This document shows, one piece after another, positions 26,272 to 34,619 of a stretch of 39,951 bases of DNA. The DNA is taken from assembly GCA_009778355.1 (NCBI GenBank), contig WRJY01000336.1, positions 1 through 39,951 of the forward strand. The letters run 5' to 3'. The position numbers and the translations under genes are program-made. The notes under the pieces were generated by a model that saw only the letters and a list, made by a program, of their open reading frames with translations, did no database searches and was not told the origin of the DNA. Numbering within the stretch: the first letter of the stretch is position 1; each line of letters opens with the position of its first letter. Source of the DNA: Desulfovibrionaceae bacterium. Its GTDB lineage: Bacteria; Pseudomonadota; Gammaproteobacteria; Burkholderiales; Burkholderiaceae_C.

Positions 26272-27333
26272 ATGTCCATGATTCCCGCCACCATCCTCAC
26301 CGGCTTTCTCGGCTCGGGCAAGACCACGCTGCTCAAGCGCGTATTGACCGAGGCGCATGGTCAGAAGATCGCCGTGATCGAAAACGAGTTCGGCCAGGAG
26401 AACATCGACAACGAGATTCTGGTCGCCGACGCCCAGGAGCAGATCATCCAGATGAACAACGGCTGCATCTGCTGCACCATCCGCGAAGACTTGCGCGCCA
26501 CGCTGTCCGATCTGGCGGCCAGGCGGCGCAAGGGCGAACTGGATTTCGAGCGCGTGGTCATCGAAACCACCGGCCTGGCCGACCCCGGCCCGGTGGCGCA
26601 AACATTCTTCATGGACGACGAGATCGCCGAGAGCTACCTGCTGGACGCCATCGTCACGCTGGTGGACGCCAAGCACGCCGCCGGGCAACTCGACGACCGC
26701 GTCGAGGCGCAGCGCCAGGTGGGTTTCGCGGACCAGATTTTCATCAGCAAGGCCGACCTGGTGTCGAGCCAGGAATTGTCGGCGTTGCAGCATCGCCTCA
26801 AGCACATGAACCCGCGCGCGCCGCAACGGATGGCGCACTTCGGCGAGGCGCCGATCTCGGAGGTGTTTGACTTGCGGGGCTTCAACCTGAACGCCAAGCT
26901 GGACATCGACCCTGATTTTCTGGCCGGTGATGACCACGATCACGACCATCACCACGAGCATGGCGAGCACTGCGATCATTGTCATTGCGGTCACTCATCG
27001 CATGAACACGCGCACGGCCGCCACCATCATCACGATGACGACGTCCAGAGCTTCGTGTTCCGCGCCGAGCGGGCGTTCGATCCGGCCAAGCTGGAGGACT
27101 TTCTGGGCACCGCGGTCAACATCTACGGCCCGCGCATGTTGCGTTACAAGGGCGTACTGTGGATGAAGGGCACCGAGCGCAAGGTCATCTTCCAGGGCGT
27201 GCATCAACTCATGGGCAGCGACCTCGGGCCGGCCTGGAAGGCGGGCGAGCCGCGCGTCAGCAAGATGGTGTTCATCGGCATCGATCTGCCGCGCGACATC
27301 CTGACCCAGGGGCTGGAGCAGTCGCTGGTTTGA
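26272..27333 (+). CDS. CobW/COG0523-family GTPase (metal chaperone-like)
   Basis: A 353-residue G3E GTPase. Walker A is GFLGSGKTT at 11-19, the metal-binding C-x-C-C is C65-I-C67-C68 (GCICCT), a Walker B-like ETTGLADP is near 99-105, and the base-specifying motif is SKAD at 159-162. A His/Asp-rich loop at about 220-257 suggests zinc or other metal binding, and the C-terminal domain begins near FVFRAERAFDP. Such proteins deliver or insert metals; the client is unknown. The start at 26272 follows the family. The leader has the dyad GTGAC-n8-GTCAC (26231-26248), whose regulator is unknown. dksA follows, a DksA with a nearly absent zinc site. Confidence 0.9.
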   Translation: MSMIPATILTGFLGSGKTTLLKRVLTEAHGQKIAVIENEFGQENIDNEILVADAQEQIIQMNNGCICCTIREDLRATLSDLAARRRKGELDFERVVIETTGLADPGPVAQTFFMDDEIAESYLLDAIVTLVDAKHAAGQLDDRVEAQRQVGFADQIFISKADLVSSQELSALQHRLKHMNPRAPQRMAHFGEAPISEVFDLRGFNLNAKLDIDPDFLAGDDHDHDHHHEHGEHCDHCHCGHSSHEHAHGRHHHHDDDVQSFVFRAERAFDPAKLEDFLGTAVNIYGPRMLRYKGVLWMKGTERKVIFQGVHQLMGSDLGPAWKAGEPRVSKMVFIGIDLPRDILTQGLEQSLV

Positions 27334-27354
27334 CCCGAACCCACCAGACGTTCA

Positions 27355-27383
27355 CCCGGGGTGACCGCTTCCTCGTCACCGGG
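27355..27383 (+). terminator. Hairpin after the CobW-family gene
   Basis: GGTGAC (27360-27365) pairs with GTCACC (27375-27380), extended by CCC (27355-27357) with GGG (27381-27383) around a two-base bulge; the loop is nine bases. GGTTATTGG follows instead of a T-run, so it is a weak candidate terminator, placed just before the next promoter. Confidence 0.4.
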
Positions 27384-27386
27384 TTA

Positions 27387-27415
27387 TTGGCACACTGTTG
27401 TCAGACCGATACAAT
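27387..27415 (+). promoter_or_regulatory. Sigma-70-type promoter for dksA
   Basis: TTGGCA (27387-27392), a 17-base spacer, then TACAAT (27410-27415): five of six matches to each consensus element at ideal spacing. Transcription would start near 27422 and give a leader of about 160 bases before dksA. Confidence 0.7.
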
Positions 27416-27582
27416 CGCCGCCTTCGACCCGGTCGGCCACGCCATGATTCACTTGGCGGAATCACCCGATAAGGTCTATAAAGAGCCCTTTGTGCGAACG
27501 AGTGCCCCCCATTGCTTCGTTCGCTTGACATGCGGTCGAAGCCGGCGCAGCGATGCGCCAGCCTCGACAGGAGAAACCCGAA

Positions 27583-28464
27583 GTGAAATCCGCGGCTGCC
27601 AAGCATCCGGCCAAAGCCAAGCCCCCATCGGCCAAAACCACCGCCGCCAAGCCGGCGGTCAGCCACGCTGGCGTCAAGGCGTCGGGCAAAAGTGTGTTGA
27701 CCACGAAGGCGAAGACGCTCGCGTCCCCCAAGACACCAGCGGCCAAGGCGGCAGCAACCAAACAGCCCGCGCCCAAGGCGCCGGTAGCCAAGGGGGCGGC
27801 ATCCAAAGCGAAAGCGCCAATAGCCAAACCGGTTGCGCCCAAAGCGCCGGCGGCCAAGGGCGCTGCGTCCAAAGCGCCCGTGAAAGCGCCTGCCAAGACG
27901 CCGGCGTCGAAAAGCCACGCAGCCAAGCCCGCGGCTGTCTCCCGGCCAGCGGCGCCCAAATTGTTGCCCTTGCCAGTGGCGGCCTCCCGGCCCGTACCGG
28001 TGGCGGTCCGAAAAGACCCCAGACTGGCCAACAACTGGAAAATCAAACCCATCGAACAGTGGACCGATCCGGAAGTCATCGCCATGCCGGACGGCGAATA
28101 CATGAACGACAAGCAACTGGCGTTCTTCCGCCTGAAGCTGGTCGAGTTGAAGGACGGCATCCTGTCCAACGCCGGCCAGACCGCCGAAAACCTGCGCGAC
28201 GACACCGTGGTCGTGCCCGACCCCGCTGACCGCGCGACCATTGAAGAGGAACACGCGCTGGAGCTGCGCACGCGCGATCGCGAGCGCAAGCTGCTCAAGA
28301 AAATCGAGCAGTCCATCGCGCGCATCGACGCCGGTGACTACGGCTACTGCGACGAGACGGGCGAGCCCATCGGCGTGCCGCGTCTGCTGGCGCGCCCCAC
28401 CGCCACGCTTTCGCTCGAAGCCCAGCAGCGGCGCGAGATGAAGCAAAAAATGTTCGGCGACTGA
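27583..28464 (+). CDS. dksA: RNA polymerase-binding transcription factor DksA
   Basis: DksA acts with ppGpp in the RNA polymerase secondary channel to adjust rRNA and amino-acid promoters. The GTG at 27583 is chosen because AGGAG lies 9 bases upstream and MKSAAAKHPAK is the familiar beginning; an ATG at 27553 precedes the ribosome binding site. Of 293 residues, the first ~145 are a low-complexity Ala/Lys/Pro tail. The DksA core follows, with the coiled-coil tip VPDPADRATIEEE carrying the two aspartates needed for activity. In the zinc-finger region only C256 remains (YCDETGEPIG), and the last pair is replaced by SLEA, so zinc binding is unlikely. This fits Burkholderiales DksA rather than the four-cysteine enterobacterial form. 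Confidence 0.94.
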   Translation: MKSAAAKHPAKAKPPSAKTTAAKPAVSHAGVKASGKSVLTTKAKTLASPKTPAAKAAATKQPAPKAPVAKGAASKAKAPIAKPVAPKAPAAKGAASKAPVKAPAKTPASKSHAAKPAAVSRPAAPKLLPLPVAASRPVPVAVRKDPRLANNWKIKPIEQWTDPEVIAMPDGEYMNDKQLAFFRLKLVELKDGILSNAGQTAENLRDDTVVVPDPADRATIEEEHALELRTRDRERKLLKKIEQSIARIDAGDYGYCDETGEPIGVPRLLARPTATLSLEAQQRREMKQKMFGD

Positions 28465-28490
28465 GGACGCGGGCCGCGGAGTCATTCGAC

Positions 28491-30299
28491 ATGGACAAGA
28501 ACCCGGATTCGAAGGACAGCGGCAACCGCCGTCTGCTATCGAAGATGGTTCAGTTCGTCAAGAGCCCGACCACCCACTGGTCCGATCTCAGCCAGCCGCC
28601 GCCCGATGCAGCGGACACCCAGTCCAGGCAAATCCTCAAGGAAATGATCGAGCGCAAGCGGCGCAATGACTTCGTGCGCAGCCGCGAGTTCGATATGCTG
28701 CGCAAGCTGCGCCGCAAGGAAATGCTCAAGGACGAGCACAAGCCTGCCGGCCCCAGCAGTCAGCATCCTTGTCCCATCAGCACATCGGCCAGTTCCCGCG
28801 GGCGCGCCCAGACGCTGAAGAAAATCGACGAGATCGAATCCCAAATAGCCAATGCCTGGTTCCGGCGCAAGGGCCATGCGGTAACCGCGTCAGTCAGGGA
28901 CGCTGGCGCTGCCACGCCCCAAGCCGCGCCCGCCAAGGCGGCGGCTCCGGCGCCGCAAGAGCGGGCCGCGCCGCCGCCTGCTGCCGCCGCTACGCCGCTC
29001 CAGCCGGTCGCCGTGCATGCATTCGTGCCCACGATGCCAATGAACTACGCCGCGTTCGAGGCAGAACAGGCGCGCAAAGCCCAGGAGCGGAATGCGGCGC
29101 AAGGAGCCATTGAAGGAGTCGCCCCCCTGCCGCCCCATTCCGGCATGGCCGGCGAGTTGGCGGACTTCCAGATCGAGATCGCCGCCGCTGCCAAGCTGGA
29201 CCCCGCTACCGAAGAGGCCGCAATCCGCTTTGCCAATGGCGACATCGCCGGGGCCGAAGCCGGCCTGCGGGACCTGGTGGCCGATGACGGCGGGCGCGAG
29301 GACGACATTTACACGTGGCTGACCTTGTTCGATCTTTACCGCGCCACGGGCGAGCCGGACAAGTTCGACGATCTGGCGCTGCATTTCGCGGCGCGGTTTG
29401 GCCGCTCCGCGCCGCAGTGGGGCGTGGATGCCGCGGCGAGCAGCCGCCCGGCGCCGGTGGCCGCGCCAGCCGCGGTCAGCACCGCGCGCTTTCACTGGAG
29501 CAGCCCGCCCGCGCTCGGCGCGCCATCGATGGTCACGCTCAACGCCGCGCTGGCGCGCAGCGCCCCGCCATGGCGCGTCGATTGGCGCCGCTTGAAAACC
29601 ATCGACTTCGCGGCCTTGCCGGCGTTGCACGACACCCTGCAACGCTGGGCCAGGCAGCCGGTACAGATTCAGTTCACGGGAGCCGAGAGCCTGCTGCAAG
29701 TGCTGGCCGAGAACTCGCCCCCTGACGACCGCCAAACCGACCCGCTCTGGTGGCAAACGCGCCTGGCGCTGCTTCGGGTGCAAGGCGAAATGGACGAGTT
29801 CGAACTGGTGGCGCTCAACTACTGCGTGACCTACGAAGTTTCCCCGCCTGCCTGGGAAGACCCGAAAAACAGCTATCGCTCGATGAACGAGAAGGGCGAT
29901 GCGGACACCCCCGCCGAATCGCAGCGCCAGGCAGCGTTGGCATGGCCTTCGACAAAGTCCGGGGCAACCGACTTCGGAATCACCGACTTCCCTGGCACGT
30001 GGCCCATTGCGCCGGACGACAGCGTGGTGCGCCCCGAACTGGCGGGAGAATTGCTCGAATCGGCGGACAACGCACTCGGTCAGGTGCCCCTGACCAGCGC
30101 CACCCGGCTGGTCGAATTCAACTGCCGCAACCTGCTGCGGGTGGACTTCGGCGCCGCTGGCGACCTGCTCAACTGGGCGATAGCCCAGAAAAGCGCGGGT
30201 CTGCAAGTCCGCTTCAAGCAGGTCAACCGCCTGGTGGCGGCCTTTTTCGGCGTGATTGGCATCACCGACGCCGCCGGCGTCGTCCTCCGCACCGATTGA
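28491..30299 (+). CDS. Uncharacterised protein with STAS-like C-terminal domain
   Basis: A 602-residue predicted cytoplasmic protein. The first ~130 residues are charged and helical (QILKEMIERKRRNDFVRSREFDMLRKLRRKE), followed by an Ala/Pro-rich linker at about 140-180, a helical part with FQIEIAAAAKLDPATEEAAIRFANGDIAGAE, a second low-complexity linker near 310-330, and a C-terminal region with two STAS-like stretches (RLKTIDFAALPALHDTLQRW and RLVEFNCRNLLRVDFGAAGDLL). No catalytic motif, signal peptide or membrane helix is visible. It lies between dksA (26 bases away) and hslV and may be co-transcribed with dksA. The DxxxxLLxxGDLL style of the C-terminus suggests a regulatory or scaffold role; that is inference. 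Confidence 0.75.
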   Translation: MDKNPDSKDSGNRRLLSKMVQFVKSPTTHWSDLSQPPPDAADTQSRQILKEMIERKRRNDFVRSREFDMLRKLRRKEMLKDEHKPAGPSSQHPCPISTSASSRGRAQTLKKIDEIESQIANAWFRRKGHAVTASVRDAGAATPQAAPAKAAAPAPQERAAPPPAAAATPLQPVAVHAFVPTMPMNYAAFEAEQARKAQERNAAQGAIEGVAPLPPHSGMAGELADFQIEIAAAAKLDPATEEAAIRFANGDIAGAEAGLRDLVADDGGREDDIYTWLTLFDLYRATGEPDKFDDLALHFAARFGRSAPQWGVDAAASSRPAPVAAPAAVSTARFHWSSPPALGAPSMVTLNAALARSAPPWRVDWRRLKTIDFAALPALHDTLQRWARQPVQIQFTGAESLLQVLAENSPPDDRQTDPLWWQTRLALLRVQGEMDEFELVALNYCVTYEVSPPAWEDPKNSYRSMNEKGDADTPAESQRQAALAWPSTKSGATDFGITDFPGTWPIAPDDSVVRPELAGELLESADNALGQVPLTSATRLVEFNCRNLLRVDFGAAGDLLNWAIAQKSAGLQVRFKQVNRLVAAFFGVIGITDAAGVVLRTD

Positions 30300-30327
30300 G
30301 CTTGCCCTTGCACGTATCGCCAGCGCC

Positions 30328-30355
30328 CTTGATTTGCGCCCCCGCGCCCCCACTT
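30328..30355 (+). promoter_or_regulatory. Candidate heat-shock (sigma-32) promoter for hslVU
   Basis: CTTGATT (30328-30334), 13 bases, then CCCCACTT (30348-30355) resembles the sigma-32 consensus (CTTGAAA and CCCCATnT). Predicted transcription starts at or just before the hslV ATG at 30363, which has no ribosome binding site, so the message could be nearly leaderless. Confidence 0.55.
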
Positions 30356-30362
30356 TGACGCG

Positions 30363-30935
30363 ATGCAAGCATTTCACGGCACCACCATCATCAGCGTGCG
30401 CCGGCAAACCCCAGAAGGCTGGCAGGTGGCCATCGGGGGCGACGGCCAGGTCACGCTGGGTAACATCGTCGTCAAAGGATCGGCGCGCAAGGTGCGCAAG
30501 CTCTACCACGGCAGGGTGCTGGCGGGTTTTGCCGGCGCCACGGCGGATGCCTTCACGCTGTTCGAGCGTTTCGAGGCCAAGCTGGAAAAGCACCAGGGCC
30601 ACCTGACCCGCGCCGCCATCGAGCTGACCAAGGACTGGCGCACCGACCGCGTGCTGCGCCGCCTGGAGGCCATGCTGGCTGTGGCCGACAAGAGCGCTTC
30701 GCTCATCATCACCGGCAACGGCGACGTACTGGAGCCTGAGCACGGGCTGGTGGCCATCGGTTCCGGCGGCGCCTATGCGCAGGCGGCGGCCAAGGCGCTG
30801 CTCGATCACACCGAATTGCCCGCCGAACAAATCGTCAAGAAGGCGCTGGAAATCGCTGGCGAGCTGTGCATCTACACCAACATGCAGCACACCGTCGAAA
30901 CGCTTGGTGATGCGGGTTCCGCGTCGGGCGTTTAG
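30363..30935 (+). CDS. hslV: ATP-dependent protease proteolytic subunit HslV
   Basis: Threonine protease core of the HslUV (ClpYQ) complex. The 190-residue product starts [14 protein letters not shown]; removal of the first six residues would expose catalytic T7. Other motifs are [38 protein letters not shown] and [14 protein letters not shown]. The C-terminal ~10 residues (GDAGSASGV) are longer than usual, and the stop codon lies inside a decayed heptamer repeat, which may have moved the original stop. hslU follows after 58 bases. Confidence 0.96.
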   Translation: MQAFHGTTIISVRRQTPEGWQVAIGGDGQVTLGNIVVKGSARKVRKLYHGRVLAGFAGATADAFTLFERFEAKLEKHQGHLTRAAIELTKDWRTDRVLRRLEAMLAVADKSASLIITGNGDVLEPEHGLVAIGSGGAYAQAAAKALLDHTELPAEQIVKKALEIAGELCIYTNMQHTVETLGDAGSASGV

Positions 30936-30984
30936 CGTTTAGCGTCCCACGCTCAACGCCCAACGCCCACGCTCAACGCTCAAC
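30930..30984. repeat. Imperfect heptanucleotide repeats between hslV and hslU
   Basis: From 30930: GTTTAGC twice, GTCCCAC, GCTCAAC, GCCCAAC, GCCCAC, then GCTCAAC twice. The unit GCTCAAC is the same as the minus-strand heptamer in feoB. The tract contains the hslV stop codon (30933-30935) and ends 9 bases before the hslU start, so it sits where the hslU ribosome binding site should be. Confidence 0.85.
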
Positions 30985-30993
30985 GAACGCCCC

Positions 30994-32328
30994 ATGTCCT
31001 CCATGACGCCGCAGGAGATCGTCTCCGAACTCGACCGCCACATCGTCGGCCAGCAGGACGCCAAGCGCGCCGTGGCCATCGCGCTGCGCAACCGCTGGCG
31101 CCGCCAGCAGGTCGATGAAAAGCTGCGCGCCGAAATCACGCCCAAGAACATTCTGATGATCGGCCCCACCGGCGTTGGCAAGACCGAAATCGCGCGCCGG
31201 CTGGCGCGGCTGGCCGACGCGCCCTTCATCAAGGTCGAGGCCACCAAGTTCACCGAGGTCGGCTATGTCGGCAAGGATGTCGATTCCATCATCCGCGACC
31301 TGGCCGAAATGGCCGTCAAGCAAGAGCGCGAGCGCGCCATGCGCCAGCACCGTACCCGCGCCGAGGACCTGGCCGAGGAACGCATTCTCGACGTGCTGAT
31401 TCCGCCCGCCCGCAATGCCGACGGCAGCAGCGCGCCGCCCGCCGACGGCGCCGCGCGCCAGACCTTCCGCAAGAAACTGCGCGAGGGCCAGTTGAACGAC
31501 AAGGAGGTGGAGATCGAACTCGCCCAGCCCGCGCCCGCCCTCGAAATCATGGGACCGCCCGGCATGGAGGACATGACCGAACAGATCAAGGGCATGCTCG
31601 GCAACCTGGGCGCTGGCCGGCGCAGGCAGCGGCGCGTGAAGATCGGCGAGGCGATGAAACTGCTGATCGACGAAGAAGCGGGCAAGCTGGTCAACGAGGA
31701 CGACATCCGCACGCAGGCCGTGCACAACCTGGAGCAGAACGGCATCGTCTTCATCGACGAAATCGACAAGGTGGCCTCGCGCAGCCTGGAAGGCGGCGGC
31801 AGCGCCGAGGTGTCGCGCCAAGGCGTGCAGCGCGATTTGCTGCCGCTGGTCGAAGGCACCACGGTCAGCACCAAGTACGGCATGGTGCGCACCGACCACA
31901 TTCTGTTCATAGCCTCCGGCGCCTTTCATCTGGCCAAGCCCAGCGACCTGATCCCCGAGCTGCAAGGGCGCCTGCCGATCCGCGTCGAACTGGCATCGCT
32001 GTCGGTGCGCGACTTCGAGGCCATCCTGACGCAAACCGACGCTTCGCTGGTGCGCCAGTACCAGGCGCTGCTGGCCACTGAGGGCGTGACGCTGGACTTC
32101 AAGCCCGACGGCATCTCGCGGCTGGCCGAGATTGCGTTCGCCGTCAACGAATCGACCGAGAACATCGGCGCGCGCCGCCTGTCCACGGTCATGGAGCGCC
32201 TGCTGGAAGAGGTCAGCTTCGAGGCCACGCGGCTCCAGGGTCAGAGCGTGACCATCGACGCCGCCTGCGTGGACGCGCGCCTGTCCGCGCTCAGCCGCAA
32301 CGAAGACCTGTCGCGCTTCATTCTCTGA
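30994..32328 (+). CDS. hslU: ATP-dependent protease ATPase subunit HslU
   Basis: AAA+ unfoldase that feeds proteins to HslV. The 444-residue protein has Walker A GPTGVGKT at 57-64, the pore loop GYVG at 90-93, an intermediate (I) domain from about 110 to 225, Walker B ending DEID at 255-258, and the sensor region [17 protein letters not shown]. The C-terminus ends SRFIL, the tail that docks into HslV. Length matches the family (about 440). No clear ribosome binding site precedes the ATG; a heptamer repeat occupies that position. It is the last gene before the restriction-modification island. Confidence 0.97.
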   Translation: MSSMTPQEIVSELDRHIVGQQDAKRAVAIALRNRWRRQQVDEKLRAEITPKNILMIGPTGVGKTEIARRLARLADAPFIKVEATKFTEVGYVGKDVDSIIRDLAEMAVKQERERAMRQHRTRAEDLAEERILDVLIPPARNADGSSAPPADGAARQTFRKKLREGQLNDKEVEIELAQPAPALEIMGPPGMEDMTEQIKGMLGNLGAGRRRQRRVKIGEAMKLLIDEEAGKLVNEDDIRTQAVHNLEQNGIVFIDEIDKVASRSLEGGGSAEVSRQGVQRDLLPLVEGTTVSTKYGMVRTDHILFIASGAFHLAKPSDLIPELQGRLPIRVELASLSVRDFEAILTQTDASLVRQYQALLATEGVTLDFKPDGISRLAEIAFAVNESTENIGARRLSTVMERLLEEVSFEATRLQGQSVTIDAACVDARLSALSRNEDLSRFIL

Positions 32329-32406
32329 CCCGCGCCGGAAAACTGGAAGCGTCGGACGACTGGCACGGAAACCCCACGCAATGGCCTTTGGCTTTCCAGG
32401 CCACTG

Positions 32407-33405
32407 CTACCACAGGGCAAGTTCGGCTTGCTTTCGGTACTGGTCGATGTTTATGCAGTCCCCCGAGGTGATCTTGTCGTAGATCGCCTTTAATTGTTCC
32501 AACGGCGGGTCCTTGTCGAGGAAGCGAAATGCGGATGCAGCCACGTATTCGGGCAATGCCTCGAACGCAAGCCACTGGCGCCCTTCTGCTTCGGCGACCT
32601 GTCCCGTAGTGTTCGATCCTGCGAAGATATCCACCACCAAGTCCCCAGGCTCTGTCAGCATCTTGATGAAGAACTCGGGCAGCTTTGCCGGAAAGCGCGC
32701 CGGATGACCATTGATGCCCATGGCCTTGCAGCCCGCGAGGTAGTGGCTGTTCGACTCTGAGTTGGGCAACTGAATCAAGTTCGGCGGAATCGCTCCACCG
32801 TTATCCTTGGCAAAGCCCTTCCCGATGTCGTGCCCAGAGGGGCGAACCTTGGGCGTGTAAAACTTGCCTGGGTCTTCAATCAGCTTCTTCATTCGGTCGC
32901 TGTACGGCGCAAGCACTTTCGTGATGTCCGACTTGGGCCACTCGGTCTTGCTGAACCACCACACGGTGTTGATGGAGTCTTTCGCCCGAAGCTTGCGCTT
33001 GTTTACCCACTCGATTGGGCTGGGCAACTTCGAGGGGTTGAACCAATAGAAGTCCTCCGCGAGGAAAAAACCAAGTTCATCGACCATGCGGATCAGAACG
33101 CGAAAGTTGTACAGGCTCCGGGCCGGAACCCCTTTCATGTAGGCTCCGCCGAAGTCAACGACAAAGCTGCCGTCGTCGCGTAGCTTGCGATGGACGATGC
33201 GCCCGAACTCCAGGAACCAGTCGATGTATTCGTGTTGATCCAGGTTGCCGTACTCTTTCTGTCGTTGAAGCGCGAAGGGCGGGCTGGTCACAACGAGATT
33301 CACGTTTTCGTCCGGCAATTCCTCCAGCAACTTGCGCGAGTCGCCCACGAAGGCCGCACCGTTGGGGGTGTAGTAGGCGGGGGCGGTTTTCGTTCTCATC
33401 AGCAT
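32407..33405 (-). CDS. PvuII-type N4-cytosine DNA methyltransferase
   Basis: Modifies CAGCTG, by close resemblance to M.PvuII: shared stretches include TSPPFALQR, GNLxQHEY, DGSFVVDFGGAYMKGVPAR, EDFYWFNPSKLPSPIEWVNKRK and MGIxxHPARFPAKLPEFFI. Of 332 residues, catalytic motif IV TSPPF is at 40-44 and the SAM motif FAGSNTTG at 261-268; motif IV before motif I is the beta-class order. The start at 33405 (MLMRTK) has a second ATG two codons on. It is divergent from the C and R genes. Its sequence is clearly AT-richer than flanking hslU and mraZ, a sign of transfer. Confidence 0.95.
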   Translation of the reverse strand: MLMRTKTAPAYYTPNGAAFVGDSRKLLEELPDENVNLVVTSPPFALQRQKEYGNLDQHEYIDWFLEFGRIVHRKLRDDGSFVVDFGGAYMKGVPARSLYNFRVLIRMVDELGFFLAEDFYWFNPSKLPSPIEWVNKRKLRAKDSINTVWWFSKTEWPKSDITKVLAPYSDRMKKLIEDPGKFYTPKVRPSGHDIGKGFAKDNGGAIPPNLIQLPNSESNSHYLAGCKAMGINGHPARFPAKLPEFFIKMLTEPGDLVVDIFAGSNTTGQVAEAEGRQWLAFEALPEYVAASAFRFLDKDPPLEQLKAIYDKITSGDCINIDQYRKQAELALW

Positions 33406-33412
33406 CGGATGC

Positions 33413-33438
33413 TACTCAAAGTCTGTAGATTCATAGTC
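33413..33438 (+). promoter_or_regulatory. C-boxes (controller-protein operators)
   Basis: Two spaced dyads of the GACTnnnAGTC kind: TACTcaaAGTC (33413-33423) and GATTcatAGTC (33428-33438), separated by TGTA. Downstream, TATCCT (33452-33457) could be the -10 of the C-R promoter, with the right box overlapping its -35. By analogy with PvuII, the C protein would first activate and then repress C-R transcription here and affect the M promoter. Confidence 0.8.
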
Positions 33439-33443
33439 GTCAC

Positions 33444-33701
33444 ATGGGCATTATCCTGTTTGTGAACAGGAAGATAAAGCCCTCACATACAAGGAGAGTC
33501 TTCGCCTTCAATCTGAGGGCTACGCGTGAACGACTCGGATTGTCTCAGGAGGCGCTGGCCGATGCTGCGGGCCTCCATCGAACTTACGTCGGCTCGGTGG
33601 AACGAGGCGAGCGGAACATCTCCATCGACAACATCGAAAGACTGGCGACGGCGCTCGAGATCGATCCTGCGTCTTTATTGGCGGGAGGCTCGAAGAAGTG
33701 A
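33444..33701 (+). CDS. Restriction-modification controller protein (C protein, XRE-type HTH)
   Basis: An 85-residue (or 79-residue) helix-turn-helix protein like C.Pvu[56 protein letters not shown], written here as its conserved core of five helices. It binds the C-boxes just upstream and times restriction-enzyme synthesis after methylation. I give the ATG at 33444, but a GTG at 33462 (MNRKIKPS) falls almost on the predicted transcription start and may be the true leaderless start, as found for other C genes. The stop overlaps the endonuclease GTG by 4 bases. Confidence 0.9.
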   Translation: MGIILFVNRKIKPSHTRRVFAFNLRATRERLGLSQEALADAAGLHRTYVGSVERGERNISIDNIERLATALEIDPASLLAGGSKK

Positions 33702-34240
33702 TCTTCTTGCCGCACAGCGACTACAAGCGCCTGCTTCAAGTCTGGCCCGCCGTTCAAGAGTATCAGACCCTTGCCACCAAACACGGGATTGATGACGTGT
33801 TTCAAGACAACGGCGGAAAGCTTCTCCAGGTGCTCTTGCTTCTGGGCCTGAAGATCATCCCGGGCCGCGAGGGCAACGACGCCATTGACACTGAGGGGCG
33901 CGAGTATGAGTTGAAGTCAGTCAACATCGAACTGACGCACGGTTTTTCCACGCACCACCACATGAACCCGGCCATCATCGCCAAGTACCGGCAAGTGCCT
34001 TGGGTGTTCGCTGTCTATCGAGACATCGCGCTACAGACTGTCTACCTACTGGAGCCGGCTGACTTGGAGTTCTACTTCACCAAGTGGGAAGAGAAGTGGC
34101 ACGCGGACGGAAGGAAGGACATCAACAACCCAAAGATTCCCATCAAGTACGTGATGAAGTACGGCAAGCTGATACACGGCACTGCGCCGGGTCTTTCCAT
34201 CAAACGTAAGAAGGTCGTGACGAACAAGCGCAAGCCGTAG
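33698..34240 (+). CDS. PvuII-type restriction endonuclease (CAGCTG)
   Basis: A 180-residue type II endonuclease very like R.PvuII (157 residues). It shares [20 protein letters not shown], LPGREGNDA-like [26 protein letters not shown] and AKYRQVPW. The R.PvuII catalytic residues D58, E68 and K70 correspond to D61, E71 and K73; the base-contacting histidines (H86-H88) and Y97 are also present, so it should be active. Start is GTG 33698, overlapping the C stop. About 20 extra residues (ending [12 protein letters not shown], basic) extend the C-terminus, followed at once by a hexamer repeat. AT-richer than the chromosome. Confidence 0.95.
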   Translation: MIFLPHSDYKRLLQVWPAVQEYQTLATKHGIDDVFQDNGGKLLQVLLLLGLKIIPGREGNDAIDTEGREYELKSVNIELTHGFSTHHHMNPAIIAKYRQVPWVFAVYRDIALQTVYLLEPADLEFYFTKWEEKWHADGRKDINNPKIPIKYVMKYGKLIHGTAPGLSIKRKKVVTNKRKP

Positions 34241-34294
34241 CTATGGCTATGGCTATGGCTATGGCTATGGCTATGGCTATGGCTATGGCTATGG
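34241..34294. repeat. Hexanucleotide tandem repeat CTATGG x9
   Basis: Nine perfect copies of CTATGG begin on the base after the endonuclease stop codon (TAG 34238-34240). Apparent open frames through it (Met-Ala or His-Ser runs) are products of the repeat. It marks the right end of the restriction-modification island. Confidence 0.97.
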
Positions 34295-34619
34295 CGAAGG
34301 GTTGCAACATCGCAACCGTTCCGGTCGGCAGGTGCAACACGGCGCGGCGATTCGTAGAAGGCATCTTCTGTCCTGTGCTTCCCAAGCTCCAGCGCAGGTG
34401 CGGTCATGGCTTCCCGTTGAGTGGTTGGATTCGCCGTGTCAGTGCGGCGGCACAGGCGCGGCAGCCGCCCAGGGTTAGCGATTTACTTTGACTGTGTTCG
34501 CTAAGTTGTTAATTACAAAGGTTTTTGTCCTTGGTATCTCGCCAAAGGCCCATCTAACACATTGATTTCATTGAAATAATTTACTGTTTCCCTGTTGCGC
34601 GGCGCTCAATTCCTGCTAC
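34295..34619. other. Non-coding region before the mraZ operator
   Basis: About 325 bases with no supported gene. The right half (34480-34610) is notably AT-rich for this chromosome and includes the dyad ATTTC-att-GAAAT (34566-34578), so it probably contains the promoter of the division cluster. I could not place -35 and -10 elements with confidence. The left half may belong to the inserted island. Confidence 0.4.

Noticed and set aside
32329-32406. Terminator between hslU and the methyltransferase
   Set aside because: Only short GGCC dyads are seen, without a stable stem or T-run.
34072-34491. Open frames on both strands encoding Met-Ala or His-Ser runs
   Set aside because: They are read-throughs of the CTATGG hexamer repeat and overlap the endonuclease gene; no similarity or ribosome binding site supports them.
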